Positions 8,233 through 17,048 of a stretch of 40,326 nucleotides of DNA are shown here, piece after piece. The notes under the pieces are model-generated. The model did not search any database. It saw only the letters and a program-made list of their open reading frames with translations, and was not told the DNA's origin. The DNA is from an uncultured Lachnospiraceae bacterium (lineage in GTDB: Bacteria > Bacillota > Clostridia > Lachnospirales > Lachnospiraceae), in the NCBI GenBank assembly GCA_948688495.1, contig CAPQSW010000031.1, positions 1 through 40,326 on the forward strand. Direction: 5' to 3'. Made by a program: the position numbers and the translations under genes. Each line of letters opens with the position of its first letter. The stretch's first letter is position 1.

Positions 8233-9153
8233 TCACTTTAAGATCCGGGAATCCTGCAGCCAGCTTATGTATTCCCGCACGCCCTCCGCAATTCCTGTTT
8301 CCTGCTTATATCCAAGCTTTATCAGTCTGCTGATGTCCGCGCACCAGTTTAACGGGTTGCCTTCTCTTTTCTGATTGTTAAATGCTATGATGTCCTTGTG
8401 CATTCCGCACCCTTCACAAAACCGTTCCGCCACTTCCCGAATGCGGATCTCCTGTCCATTGGCAATGTTATAAACGATTTTCTCTTCTCTCGGTGCATTG
8501 AGAACCAGTAAAATGGCATTCACCAGATCCGTTATGTGAATAAAATCTCTCGTTTCCTCTCCCGTTCCGAACATTTCCAGTCTTCCAGATGCAGCAATCT
8601 TTTGTCCCATATCCCAAAAGATCTGCTTTTTCAAACCGCTTCCATATGCCGAAAAAATACGCAGGATTCTAATATCCATGTCATACTGCTTCACGAAATA
8701 CTGACAGATGTCTTCCACAAGCGCCTTGTGCAATGCGTACGGGGAGATGGGATTTCTTGCATGTTCCTCGGTGATGGGATTCTGTTCCGGGTTTCCATAT
8801 ACACCTGCGCTGGACAAAAAGACAAATACCGTTGCAGGCGAGGCGTTCTTGAGCGAGTACAATATTTTCCTCGAAATAACCACATTGGAAGCGAAATCAC
8901 TGTCAGGATGCTTTACCGAATAATTGACATCAGCCATGCCCGCACAGTGAATCAGCGCATATGGTTTATACTGCATGAGCAGGTCATCCATCGCATCCTC
9001 ATATAGATTCAACTGATAATATTTCAACGGCCCAACGGAAGGAACCGGCTGCATATCGACCCCGATCACCTCACAGCCGCTCTGCAGGCACTTTTGCGCC
9101 ATATGGCTCCCTATAAATCCGTTCACACCCGTAACAATCACTCGTTTTTCCAT
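8233..9153 (-). CDS. NAD-dependent epimerase/dehydratase (extended SDR, GalE-like)
   Basis: From the chosen start the protein has 306 residues and opens MEKRVIVTGVNGFIGSHMAQ, with the GxxGxxG dinucleotide site, and shows SSAGVYG and the catalytic pair YALHK. This is the GalE/RmlB-like class that epimerises, dehydrates or reduces nucleotide sugars. The frame extends to 9216, but AAAGGAAAAG lies just before the ATG at 9151-9153 and the longer version would overlap the WcbI-like gene, so the shorter form is preferred. The substrate is unknown; it could supply one of the sugars used by the neighbouring glycosyltransferases. Confidence 0.86.
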   Translation of the reverse strand: MEKRVIVTGVNGFIGSHMAQKCLQSGCEVIGVDMQPVPSVGPLKYYQLNLYEDAMDDLLMQYKPYALIHCAGMADVNYSVKHPDSDFASNVVISRKILYSLKNASPATVFVFLSSAGVYGNPEQNPITEEHARNPISPYALHKALVEDICQYFVKQYDMDIRILRIFSAYGSGLKKQIFWDMGQKIAASGRLEMFGTGEETRDFIHITDLVNAILLVLNAPREEKIVYNIANGQEIRIREVAERFCEGCGMHKDIIAFNNQKREGNPLNWCADISRLIKLGYKQETGIAEGVREYISWLQDSRILK

Positions 9154-9169
9154 ATCTTTTCCTTTTTGC

Positions 9170-10387
9170 TTAGCCAACTCCATAGCATCGGACAATATAT
9201 TCCCGGATATATTCATTCATGGTAATCAGCCCTGTTGAAATATGTGAGATGCGGACCTTTCTTTCATATTTTTTCAAGCCCAGTGCACTGATCACACACG
9301 GAAAAACAGGGAAATTATTGATTCTCAGCGTTCCAAATGCTAAATTCAACTCTTCCTCCGTAAATTCATCTACGCTGCTGATTCCAACTGCCTTTAATAT
9401 CCTTTTCACATACTCGTATATGACTATATTTTTGGGATGGTTATATGTATAAAACAGCTGTTCTTCCCTATAGTGTTTTTCGATATAATCGACGATCGGC
9501 ACATCTACTTTCTCTTCCCTCTGCCGCAGATTTTCTATGGATTTTTCACACTTTTCCAAAACCGTTTTGGACGGGATGAAGTCTGTGTCATTAATCATTT
9601 CAATGATTTCGTCTATGTTTTTTCCTTCTGCAATCAGTTCGTGTACAATACCGTCTGTGTAAGGAAAATCTTTTTGATTCATATTTGCAAAATACCTGTT
9701 CTCATCCGCGTCATACTGAATAAAGTAACCGTCAAAATAAATATTGTGAATACACAGTTTTTGGCAGCCGGCTTTCATCTGCCCTATAATGCGCGCCGCT
9801 CCCAGCAACGGATGAAAACGGTTTTCTTCCTTAACGTTCTGATAAATAAACAGGTCAATCTTCTCCATCAGCCGGTTATGATAAAAAATTTCTTTTATCT
9901 GGTTTTCATCAGTATAAAGATGAATCTGGGGCACCCGCAAAAGAGCATATCGGTTGTGAAAATCTTTGTTATACTCAAGCATATTGGCAATAATTTCTGT
10001 CTGGCAGTTTCCGTACACCAATGCAACCTGCCTCGTTCTTCTTACCGCATCCAGATACTTTTTGATACCCTCTGCACCCATGCACTCTATCATGTCATGG
10101 AGACGGAGACTTTTCCTTTCCAGCATGTGATATGGAAGAAAATCGTCCTGAACCGCCAGTCCCTCTTCCTGCAGGTTACGCACTACTTCCATCCATTTCC
10201 CACATGCCACGACAATATAAAATTCATGTCTCCGATACGGTAAAACCTGTTTCCCATCAACAATTTCCCTTCCCGCCTTTGTCAGATCCGAATCATAAAA
10301 ACCAGCCACCTCATATCTGCCCCTCAAATGATAATAGGCTTCTCTTCCCCGATTTCCCGCTCCCCATATAACGATCTTTTTTATCAA
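9170..10387 (-). CDS. WcbI-like polysaccharide biosynthesis protein with N-terminal Rossmann-like module
   Basis: The 405-residue protein opens with the recurring module (IKKIVIWGAGNRGREAYYH, residues 2-20). From about residue 122 it resembles WcbI, a capsule protein of Burkholderia that binds coenzyme A and is proposed to be an acetyltransferase: the signature VYGNCQTEIIANML is clear, and a long helical C-terminal part follows. It would decorate a glycan in the cytoplasm, most likely by acylation. The start is an unusual TTG at 10385-10387, chosen because GGAGAAGGG lies just upstream, it gives the canonical module start, and no ATG is suitably placed. It is 12 bases from the GT2 gene upstream. 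Confidence 0.78.
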   Translation of the reverse strand: MIKKIVIWGAGNRGREAYYHLRGRYEVAGFYDSDLTKAGREIVDGKQVLPYRRHEFYIVVACGKWMEVVRNLQEEGLAVQDDFLPYHMLERKSLRLHDMIECMGAEGIKKYLDAVRRTRQVALVYGNCQTEIIANMLEYNKDFHNRYALLRVPQIHLYTDENQIKEIFYHNRLMEKIDLFIYQNVKEENRFHPLLGAARIIGQMKAGCQKLCIHNIYFDGYFIQYDADENRYFANMNQKDFPYTDGIVHELIAEGKNIDEIIEMINDTDFIPSKTVLEKCEKSIENLRQREEKVDVPIVDYIEKHYREEQLFYTYNHPKNIVIYEYVKRILKAVGISSVDEFTEEELNLAFGTLRINNFPVFPCVISALGLKKYERKVRISHISTGLITMNEYIREYIVRCYGVG

Positions 10388-10399
10388 AATACCCTTCTC

Positions 10400-11359
10400 C
10401 TATACCTCTGCTTCATTTCCCAAAAACATGCCAATCTCAAAGTTCCGCATCCTGACTGCCTGGTCAGCTAAGATCGTCTTGCACAAATGCTCCAGTTCCC
10501 GCAGATAATCGGCATTCATTGCTCGGGCCTGTTCCATCAGTTCTTCCAGGATCTTTACCAGCTTCCTATACTCCTCGTAATCGATGCAGAGCGCCCCCTC
10601 TTCCGAAAAAAGCTTTCCGATCAGCTGCATGGAAGTATCCTGCAGTTGATATCCGCTCGCCTTTAGAGACTCTTTCTGTAACGCAAAATACTTTTCCGCC
10701 CGTTCAGCACCTCTTTGGGCTTTTTCCACTGCCGTTTTGTTCTCCCCATGTACCCGAGAGAGCAGCAATATATTCCCTACCGATGAAATATTGCCAATCT
10801 TTGAGCTTTCGACAAAAAATTGATAGTCCTGCATCCCAAAACACGCCTCCCGGTAGCTGAGACTGTGTTTTTCAATAAAGCTTTTGCGGAACATCGTTGT
10901 TCCGTTCCTAAAATCCACACGTTTGAACAGCAGAAGCGCTTCTATATATCTTGGATTTTTCCTCGGTTCATTTTCTATCCAAAGGTAAGTATCGTTTTCA
11001 TCAATTATCACGGAACGCCCCCCGAGGACATCTATCTCCGGGTGCGCATCCAGATAGGTTTTCTGGATTTCCAGCCTTTCTCTCACCGCCATATCGTCAT
11101 CGTCTAAAAGGGCAATATATTCCCCTCTGCTTTCCCGCAGTCCTACATTTGTACTGTACGCGATTCCGCGGTTTACCTCATTTTTGAACAGCCGGATTCT
11201 ACTGTCCTGACAGCTCTCTATCACTTCCAGCGTACTGTCAGTGGAACAGTCCTCGATTATCAACAGCTCAAAATCCTGATATGTCTGTGCGAGTATGGAG
11301 TCTATTGCTTTCTTAATATATTTTTCTGCATTGTATGCAGGCATGACTACACTGACCAT
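10400..11359 (-). CDS. GT2 family glycosyltransferase
   Basis: The 319-residue protein has a GT-A fold start VSVVMPAYNAEKYIKKAIDS, the segment IIEDCSTDSTLEVI and the metal site ALLDDDDMAVRER, all characteristic of inverting GT2 enzymes. The C-terminal 80 or so residues are helical and lack membrane spans. It would transfer one sugar from a nucleotide donor. GGGGAGGAAAGGG lies before the ATG. It sits between a hexapeptide acetyltransferase gene and the WcbI-like gene, so sugar addition and acylation may be matched steps. Confidence 0.9.
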   Translation of the reverse strand: MVSVVMPAYNAEKYIKKAIDSILAQTYQDFELLIIEDCSTDSTLEVIESCQDSRIRLFKNEVNRGIAYSTNVGLRESRGEYIALLDDDDMAVRERLEIQKTYLDAHPEIDVLGGRSVIIDENDTYLWIENEPRKNPRYIEALLLFKRVDFRNGTTMFRKSFIEKHSLSYREACFGMQDYQFFVESSKIGNISSVGNILLLSRVHGENKTAVEKAQRGAERAEKYFALQKESLKASGYQLQDTSMQLIGKLFSEEGALCIDYEEYRKLVKILEELMEQARAMNADYLRELEHLCKTILADQAVRMRNFEIGMFLGNEAEV

Positions 11360-11379
11360 TAGAATCCCTTTCCTCCCCG

Positions 11380-12348
11380 TTAACCGTTCCCCGATTCTTT
11401 GTCTCCTCCGGCTTTGCCTTTTTCCATCGCCTGAAAGAATTTCTCCGGCTGATAAAACAACTCGATGTTTCTTTCTATTTCCTCCTCAGGCCATTCCCAC
11501 CATCTGATCTCTTCCAGTAATCTGATCTTCTCCTCTGAAAAACGGTACTTAATAATTCTGGCCGGAACACCCCCAGCCACCGCATATGGTTCCACATCCT
11601 TTGTCACAACAGCCCCTGCGGCGATGACCGCTCCGTCTCCGATGGTAACACCTGGGAGCAGTATTACATTTGCCCCAATCCACACATCATTTCCAATAGT
11701 GACAGCCCTGTTATCTCTTAGAGGACTATTCTGGAAATCTGCATTGTGAAAATGTGTTCCATACTGACACGCATATTTTTCTCTTTCTTCATATACCTTC
11801 CACTCATAGAAATAAGGGAAGTCTAAAAAGGGATGTGTGGTCACACAGTCCATCGAATGATTGTTCCATATGCGTGCCGTCGGGTTAATCGAGCAGTATC
11901 TGCCGATTGATACTGCCATCGGATAATAGTGGAGCAGTTCCTCGTAGCCGTATGTATAGCGCCCAACCCTGCAGCCCCTAAAAACAATATCTTCTTTGTT
12001 GCACCACTCGTTTTCATTCATGTAGAAACAGTCTTCGCAGGTATATCCGATTTCACGAATCCAATTCAGCACATCATACTCAAAACTCATCAAAGAAATA
12101 ATCAGATATGCCTCTTTCGGATCCATCTGTGAAGGTTTGTATACCGGGTACCCCAGATACTCCTTCTTTTCATCCGCACTTTTATCGCAAAACCCAGAAA
12201 CAACGACTCCATGCTCCCGGCAAACCTCTTCCACGATCTTTCCGCCTGTGCCTGCGCCCCAGATGTAAATGTTCCTGCCTTTTGCGTTTTGTACTATCCT
12301 GTCAATTTTCTTTTCGCAAATTTTCTTAAATTCATCGCAGCTTTTCAC
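11380..12348 (-). CDS. Hexapeptide (XAT/CatB-type) acetyltransferase with N-terminal Rossmann-like module
   Basis: The 322-residue protein starts with the module NIYIWGAGTGGKIVEEVC (26-43) and continues, from about residue 125, as a left-handed beta-helix acyltransferase. The hexapeptide repeats are plain at VTIGNDVWIGANVILLPG (216-233) and VTIGDGAVIAAGAVV (234-248), followed by YAVAGGVPARII. NNHSMD near residue 162 holds the likely catalytic His of the xenobiotic acetyltransferase class. It would acetylate a sugar hydroxyl or amine using acetyl-CoA. The start is GTG at 12346-12348 with GAGG 7 bases upstream, and it overlaps the end of the upstream gene by 17 bases. The overall layout recalls PglD. 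Confidence 0.88.
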   Translation of the reverse strand: MKSCDEFKKICEKKIDRIVQNAKGRNIYIWGAGTGGKIVEEVCREHGVVVSGFCDKSADEKKEYLGYPVYKPSQMDPKEAYLIISLMSFEYDVLNWIREIGYTCEDCFYMNENEWCNKEDIVFRGCRVGRYTYGYEELLHYYPMAVSIGRYCSINPTARIWNNHSMDCVTTHPFLDFPYFYEWKVYEEREKYACQYGTHFHNADFQNSPLRDNRAVTIGNDVWIGANVILLPGVTIGDGAVIAAGAVVTKDVEPYAVAGGVPARIIKYRFSEEKIRLLEEIRWWEWPEEEIERNIELFYQPEKFFQAMEKGKAGGDKESGNG

Positions 12349-13330
12349 CGATTAACCTCACGCTGTTTTTTATCCAAGCATATGTTTCTCTGATATAATC
12401 AACTACGGGCCAAAGCCGTTTCGCTGCATCCTGTGGCAGCAGAGATATGCCGAGCACGAACACATACGGCATAACTATCACTTTTTGGGCCAGCTTCCTA
12501 TCCTTCCAACAGTCTTGCCAGCCAAACTGTCCTTCTGAACGCTGCCGCAGCAGATTTCTAAGAGAAAAAAACTGCATCTTCAGATCCATTCTGTTATATA
12601 ATTTTTCCCTGACATCATCATAAGCTTCCGGCAATGATTCAATAAACCGATACCAATTTATCACCCAGGCAGACCACATATAGCCCTGTGACCCGCTTCG
12701 CGTTTTATAACGTGATCCGATATTAACCTGATTCCCTGCATCTATCACAACACCTTTAAAGTCCTGGCATTTTGCGATTGCCTGCAAATATATACTCTGT
12801 ATGCCAAAGGAAGGTACTTTATTAATTTCTTCTCCAATGCGAAACGGTTCTACCAGCTTCTTTTTTATGATATTAGCTCCCCACAGTGTGAGCGGTACAA
12901 TCGCATAATCTGCATATCCGCTTACTTTGTTAAATTTTCTCGTTCCTTTTAGGTCAAAGCCGTAAATAGTTATGATGTCGTATGATTTATCAATATACTC
13001 CAGGATTTTAATATAGTGTTCCGGCCTTATTACAAATTTATCTCCGCACATCCACACATATTCGGCGTCCGGCATCCGAAATGCATCCTCACATCTTTGA
13101 AGCACACTTTCCTTCTTTGATAACTGCTTGTCAACGTGAAAATAATAAATATGATCGTATCCTTTTTCCCTATACTGATCGACCACCTGCTCCGTACGTT
13201 GATCTGTACTTCCGTCAAAAATATAAATGTCAATCCCATGTTCTTTTGTAGGCTGGGCTATGCAGTGTAAATCTTCTCTAATATGCTTCGGCCTGTTATA
13301 AGTCATAAAGCTAATTGCCAGCTTTTTCAT
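12332..13330 (-). CDS. Glycosyltransferase family 2-like protein
   Basis: The 332-residue protein begins KKLAISFMTYNRPKHIREDL, with IYIFDGSTDQRTEQVVDQY following and an acidic site at EYVWMCGDKFVI where GT2 enzymes usually carry DxD. The last feature is unusual (GD followed by K), so donor binding may differ from the norm. The C-terminal 100 residues are basic and aromatic-rich without clear membrane spans. GGAAGGAAG lies before the ATG, and the gene starts inside the end of the beta-propeller gene (20-base overlap), suggesting coupled translation. Confidence 0.78.
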   Translation of the reverse strand: MKKLAISFMTYNRPKHIREDLHCIAQPTKEHGIDIYIFDGSTDQRTEQVVDQYREKGYDHIYYFHVDKQLSKKESVLQRCEDAFRMPDAEYVWMCGDKFVIRPEHYIKILEYIDKSYDIITIYGFDLKGTRKFNKVSGYADYAIVPLTLWGANIIKKKLVEPFRIGEEINKVPSFGIQSIYLQAIAKCQDFKGVVIDAGNQVNIGSRYKTRSGSQGYMWSAWVINWYRFIESLPEAYDDVREKLYNRMDLKMQFFSLRNLLRQRSEGQFGWQDCWKDRKLAQKVIVMPYVFVLGISLLPQDAAKRLWPVVDYIRETYAWIKNSVRLIGEKLR

Positions 13331-14507
13331 GCGCTTCCTTCCCTATCACTCTGTAAATCTCTTCTCCGATCTTCCTGTCTGCTTCCATTATCTTTTCACA
13401 TTCTATTTGTTTCACAAAGCTGATAAACTGATTTAACGCGAACCGTGATTCAGAAAATTCTCTTTTTGTATACAGAGGACTGTACTCCAGCCCATACTGA
13501 ACTGCCACGTCCAATATTTCTCCGTAATATCTCTCACACGGCATCTCAATATGCCGATAAGAAAATACACCTTGCTGTCTGTCATAACAAATGAGCGGAT
13601 TTTCCGTAACATGGGATAAAAACCATATCTGGTCATCAACCACCATACGGCTTGAACAATACGCACTTTTTCCCACATCCAAATCAATCATTTCTTTAAT
13701 CAAACAGGAGTGGCCGTCCATACCCACGCGTACACATCGACTGCCTGAATACGGAATCAACAACAGGTCTCCCTCTCCAGTAATCGCACCATATTCGTAA
13801 TACCACTGTCCGTCATCATCCAGAGATACTATCCCCATTTCCTGCATGGTATGATTCAAGATCAGCACCCCATCTTTTGCATATTGTGGAAACAGGTACA
13901 CCCGCCCATCTGCCTTTTGCATCCCCATATACAAGGCATCTTTTTGCTGCATTTTTTGAACCGTCTGCTTCTCTGATATGAGGTCAATGACCCGGAGCTC
14001 ACGGGTACTCCCTATAGTAACCCACAGTTTATCCTGAACTCTTATTCCCACTGCATCTGCAAAATCTGCGGTTCCCCACTCCTGCACGTCAAGAATCTGC
14101 CGTTCCTCCATATCAATTTTCAAGAACAGTTTATATGCCTTAGGAAGCAGCCATAGATATCTGTCACCTTCTTTATGACATCCTGTCATCCTCCGCGGAG
14201 GGATATTGCAATCCTTCGGCCGGTATCCAATTTCCGGCAGATCCAGATAAGAAATCTGCAGATCATCCAGTTCCACGATGGCAATCCGCTCACTGGCCCT
14301 CGGTATAAACCATATCGTATTCCCATAGAGAACTGCCTCGCTGTGCAGTCCCCAGTTTTCCTCTCCCGGAAATGACTTTAAAAAGCGGCACTCCTCCGTG
14401 CGCGGGTTATAAGTAAATAACCCATTGACATTCCACGCCGAAAAGTAAATCACATTTCCCACCTGGACGCCCGCCAAAAAATTGATTTTCTCTGTCTCTC
14501 TGCTCAT
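13311..14507 (-). CDS. Beta-propeller-like protein of unknown function
   Basis: I do not recognise a named family for this 398-residue protein. It shows a repeating pattern of short beta-strands about 45-55 residues apart, with units such as VIYFSAWNVNGLFTYNPRTE, LWVTIGSTRELRVIDLISEK and LLLIPYSGSRCVRVG, where a hydrophobic, aromatic strand is followed by a turn and a second strand. This resembles kelch- or WD-type beta-propellers. There is no signal peptide, so it is probably cytoplasmic, where it could bind a glycan intermediate or a partner enzyme. AAGGAAATC precedes the ATG. It is embedded between a CDP-glycerol-transferase-like gene and a GT2-like gene, with an overlap at its 3' end. Confidence 0.65.
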   Translation of the reverse strand: MSRETEKINFLAGVQVGNVIYFSAWNVNGLFTYNPRTEECRFLKSFPGEENWGLHSEAVLYGNTIWFIPRASERIAIVELDDLQISYLDLPEIGYRPKDCNIPPRRMTGCHKEGDRYLWLLPKAYKLFLKIDMEERQILDVQEWGTADFADAVGIRVQDKLWVTIGSTRELRVIDLISEKQTVQKMQQKDALYMGMQKADGRVYLFPQYAKDGVLILNHTMQEMGIVSLDDDGQWYYEYGAITGEGDLLLIPYSGSRCVRVGMDGHSCLIKEMIDLDVGKSAYCSSRMVVDDQIWFLSHVTENPLICYDRQQGVFSYRHIEMPCERYYGEILDVAVQYGLEYSPLYTKREFSESRFALNQFISFVKQIECEKIMEADRKIGEEIYRVIGKEAHEKAGN

Positions 14508-14534
14508 ACTGATTTCCTTCGCGGCTTTTCCCTC

Positions 14535-15884
14535 TCACATCTCATCATCCACCGTCTGCATTAAAATAGGTTTCCCCGTCTCCCTGTACAACCGCACAAT
14601 ACTGCTGGGATCCCCAAAATACGCATCTGATATGGCTATCGCCCGGTCCATGTCCGCTGTGTCGTCATAGATCCCCCATCCTTCTGCCCGATATCTCTCC
14701 ACTAACTTTTCATAAGCAGCCCATAACTGGGGACGCATGGATTCGATTGTCGCCTTAATCAGCGGATGCGGACGCCACAGAAGCGCAGCTTCGTCCTGTT
14801 GTTCCTGAAAGATCTGAAAAACAGTCTCCATTTTTTTTAACATCTTCTCACTGTGCTCAAGCAGCGCCGAGACGCTCGTATTATAAAAAATGATTTTTTT
14901 CCATGTACCGTCCGGCTTTTCAATGACTCCGCGCCATTCCTCCGGGATATTCTGATCTTTCCTTTTTGCAGAAAACACCTTATCAATTTTGGGTGATCCC
15001 AGCCCCAGAATCTTTTTCTCCCAGACTTTTCTGGTATCTTTCCCCATCGTCTCTGTCATAACGTCAATATAAATCTGCCGCCATTTTTCTGACTGCACGA
15101 TTATCTTATCCGCGTATACCACCGCCGGAACTGCACAAAAGTGCTCTATTCTGGAAACAGCTTCCTTATCGGTCGGATCTATGTCTCCCATTATAAAATA
15201 AGGTATATATATTAATTTATCTGTCAAGTTTTTTAATTCCTTAGCGTAATACATCGGCGGCACAGTGGTCACACGGTTAAACTCATCATACGGATTATGG
15301 ATAAAAATTATATCCGGGTGCTCCGCTGCAATGTCGTACTTCTCCCAACTCGTAATCGGGACATAACCGGGATATTCCTTCCCCTCATAATGCATTTGTC
15401 CCAGGCTTCCATCCTGATTTTTATCAAAATAGGGAATCGGCACGACATACGCATCACAGTCTGGATCCTCATCCGCCGCCTTCCAGACACTCTCCAAACT
15501 GTCCCACATGGATGCCTTATACGGCAGAAATACCGCCGTTGTCCTCACCTGTATATCGTTTTTGACACTGTTTTCTATGCGGATCAGCGCTTTGCGAAGA
15601 TTTTTCCATATCTTATTGGCATTACATGAATGCCTCTGGCGCACCTGCTCGTATGCCTCATAAATCTGCTCGCAGTACTCCTCCAGCATCCCTACCGTGA
15701 TGAAGTCTTCTCCGTAAGATGCCTCAACCATACCGCCCGCCTGAATCGCGGAGTCCTGGCATTGCTCCAACAGTGATAATGCGATTTCCCCGTGCCCTGT
15801 CTCCAGAGCCTTTTTAACCGCGTCATGCGCATGTTCCAGCAGCTCCAGCATATTTTCTATTTGTTTTTTCTCTAATTTTCTCAT
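14535..15884 (-). CDS. CDP-glycerol glycerophosphotransferase-like protein
   Basis: The 449-residue protein has an N-terminal helical region (about 1-105), then a GT-B-like core. Segments such as TAVFLPYKASMWDSLESVWK, DIIFIHNPYDEFNRV, KIIFYNTSVSALLEH and LLWRPHPLIKATIE resemble the teichoic-acid polymerase/glycerophosphotransferase family (TagB/TagF type), in which an RPHP-like site binds the CDP donor. It could transfer a polyol phosphate onto the glycan, which fits the IspD/TarI-type gene in the same array. No convincing ribosome binding site precedes the ATG at 15884, so the start is less certain than for its neighbours. No membrane segment is seen. Confidence 0.7.
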   Translation of the reverse strand: MRKLEKKQIENMLELLEHAHDAVKKALETGHGEIALSLLEQCQDSAIQAGGMVEASYGEDFITVGMLEEYCEQIYEAYEQVRQRHSCNANKIWKNLRKALIRIENSVKNDIQVRTTAVFLPYKASMWDSLESVWKAADEDPDCDAYVVPIPYFDKNQDGSLGQMHYEGKEYPGYVPITSWEKYDIAAEHPDIIFIHNPYDEFNRVTTVPPMYYAKELKNLTDKLIYIPYFIMGDIDPTDKEAVSRIEHFCAVPAVVYADKIIVQSEKWRQIYIDVMTETMGKDTRKVWEKKILGLGSPKIDKVFSAKRKDQNIPEEWRGVIEKPDGTWKKIIFYNTSVSALLEHSEKMLKKMETVFQIFQEQQDEAALLWRPHPLIKATIESMRPQLWAAYEKLVERYRAEGWGIYDDTADMDRAIAISDAYFGDPSSIVRLYRETGKPILMQTVDDEM

Positions 15885-15928
15885 AGTATTATTATCGGCA
15901 AAATGACTACAAATCCTTAAACTTCATC

Positions 15929-17011
15929 TTAACACGTTTCACAGCCAAAATCATCCATCTGCCTGCACATTACCCTGTAAATATCTTCTTCTTTCTGATA
16001 AGCTGCCGTCCACTCCACCAGTTTATCCATCGCGCAGTTCAAGTTCCATACCGGGCGCCAGCCAAAAACGGCCTTTAGCTTGGAATGATCCAATTTCAAG
16101 AAATTAGCTTCATGTGGACCGCCGTCATAAATATTTTTCCAAATCACTTTCCTGCCTGTAACGCTTCTCCATTTATCGCAAAAAAGCGTAACCAGTTCAC
16201 CTGTCGTAAAGCAGTCCATATCATCCGGCCCCACGTTATAACTTCCCGCGTATCTTACATCCTCATACTGCTTCTGCGCAATCATCAGATATACCGCTGC
16301 TGCCTCCAGCACATGCTGGTATGGCCTGACCGAATAGGGATTGCGCACAATGATTTCTCTGCCTTCCATCGCCGCCCGGACACAGTCCGGGACGATCCTG
16401 TCCGCCGCAAAGTCGCCGCCGCCAATCACATTTCCCGCCCGGACTGTAGAGACCGCCGGCGCGCTTCCACCTTCCCTGTCTGTAAAGAAAGAGTTTTTAT
16501 AGCAGCCCGTCACCAGCTCCGAACAGGACTTGGAGTTAGAATAGGGATCAAACCCGTTCAATTCATCATTTTCCCGATATCCCCATTCCCACTCCCTGTT
16601 CAGATAAACTTTATCCGTTGTCACATTGACGAAAGACCGTACACTCCCGCACATCCGCACACACTCCAGAACGTGTACCGTACCCATCACGTTCGCCTCA
16701 TAAGTGTATACAGGATTCTTATAAGACTCCCTCACAAGCGGCTGCGCAGCCATGTGAATCACAATCTGCGGCTTTACTTCCTCAAATACTGCCTTGATAT
16801 GCGCAAGATCCCTGATATCTCCAATGATGGAGCGCATCCGTTTTTCCATGCCCGCCAGCTCAAATACCGAAGGCACAGTCGGCGGCTCCAATGCATATCC
16901 CGTCACTTCCGCCCCGGCCTGCACCAACGCCGCACACAGCCACGTCCCTTTAAAACCGGTATGACCGGTAACCAGTACCTTTTTTCCATGATAAAAACGC
17001 AAATCCAGCAT
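15929..17011 (-). CDS. rfbG: CDP-glucose 4,6-dehydratase
   Basis: The 360-residue protein is an extended SDR with the RfbG-specific opening KVLVTGHTGFKGTWLCAAL, the segment VTTDKVYLNREWEWGYRE and the catalytic pair DPYSNSKSCSELV. It converts CDP-glucose to CDP-4-keto-6-deoxyglucose. The frame extends to a GTG at 17023, but GGAGGAAC lies inside that extension, 5 bases before the ATG at 17009-17011, which is therefore preferred. It sits directly after rfbH and rfbF, giving the classical order of reactions: cytidylyltransferase, dehydratase, then C3 deoxygenation. Length and motifs are normal. Confidence 0.96.
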   Translation of the reverse strand: MLDLRFYHGKKVLVTGHTGFKGTWLCAALVQAGAEVTGYALEPPTVPSVFELAGMEKRMRSIIGDIRDLAHIKAVFEEVKPQIVIHMAAQPLVRESYKNPVYTYEANVMGTVHVLECVRMCGSVRSFVNVTTDKVYLNREWEWGYRENDELNGFDPYSNSKSCSELVTGCYKNSFFTDREGGSAPAVSTVRAGNVIGGGDFAADRIVPDCVRAAMEGREIIVRNPYSVRPYQHVLEAAAVYLMIAQKQYEDVRYAGSYNVGPDDMDCFTTGELVTLFCDKWRSVTGRKVIWKNIYDGGPHEANFLKLDHSKLKAVFGWRPVWNLNCAMDKLVEWTAAYQKEEDIYRVMCRQMDDFGCETC

Positions 17012-17048
17012 ATGTTCCTCCACGCCAACACCTTTGCCTGCGGCCCAA

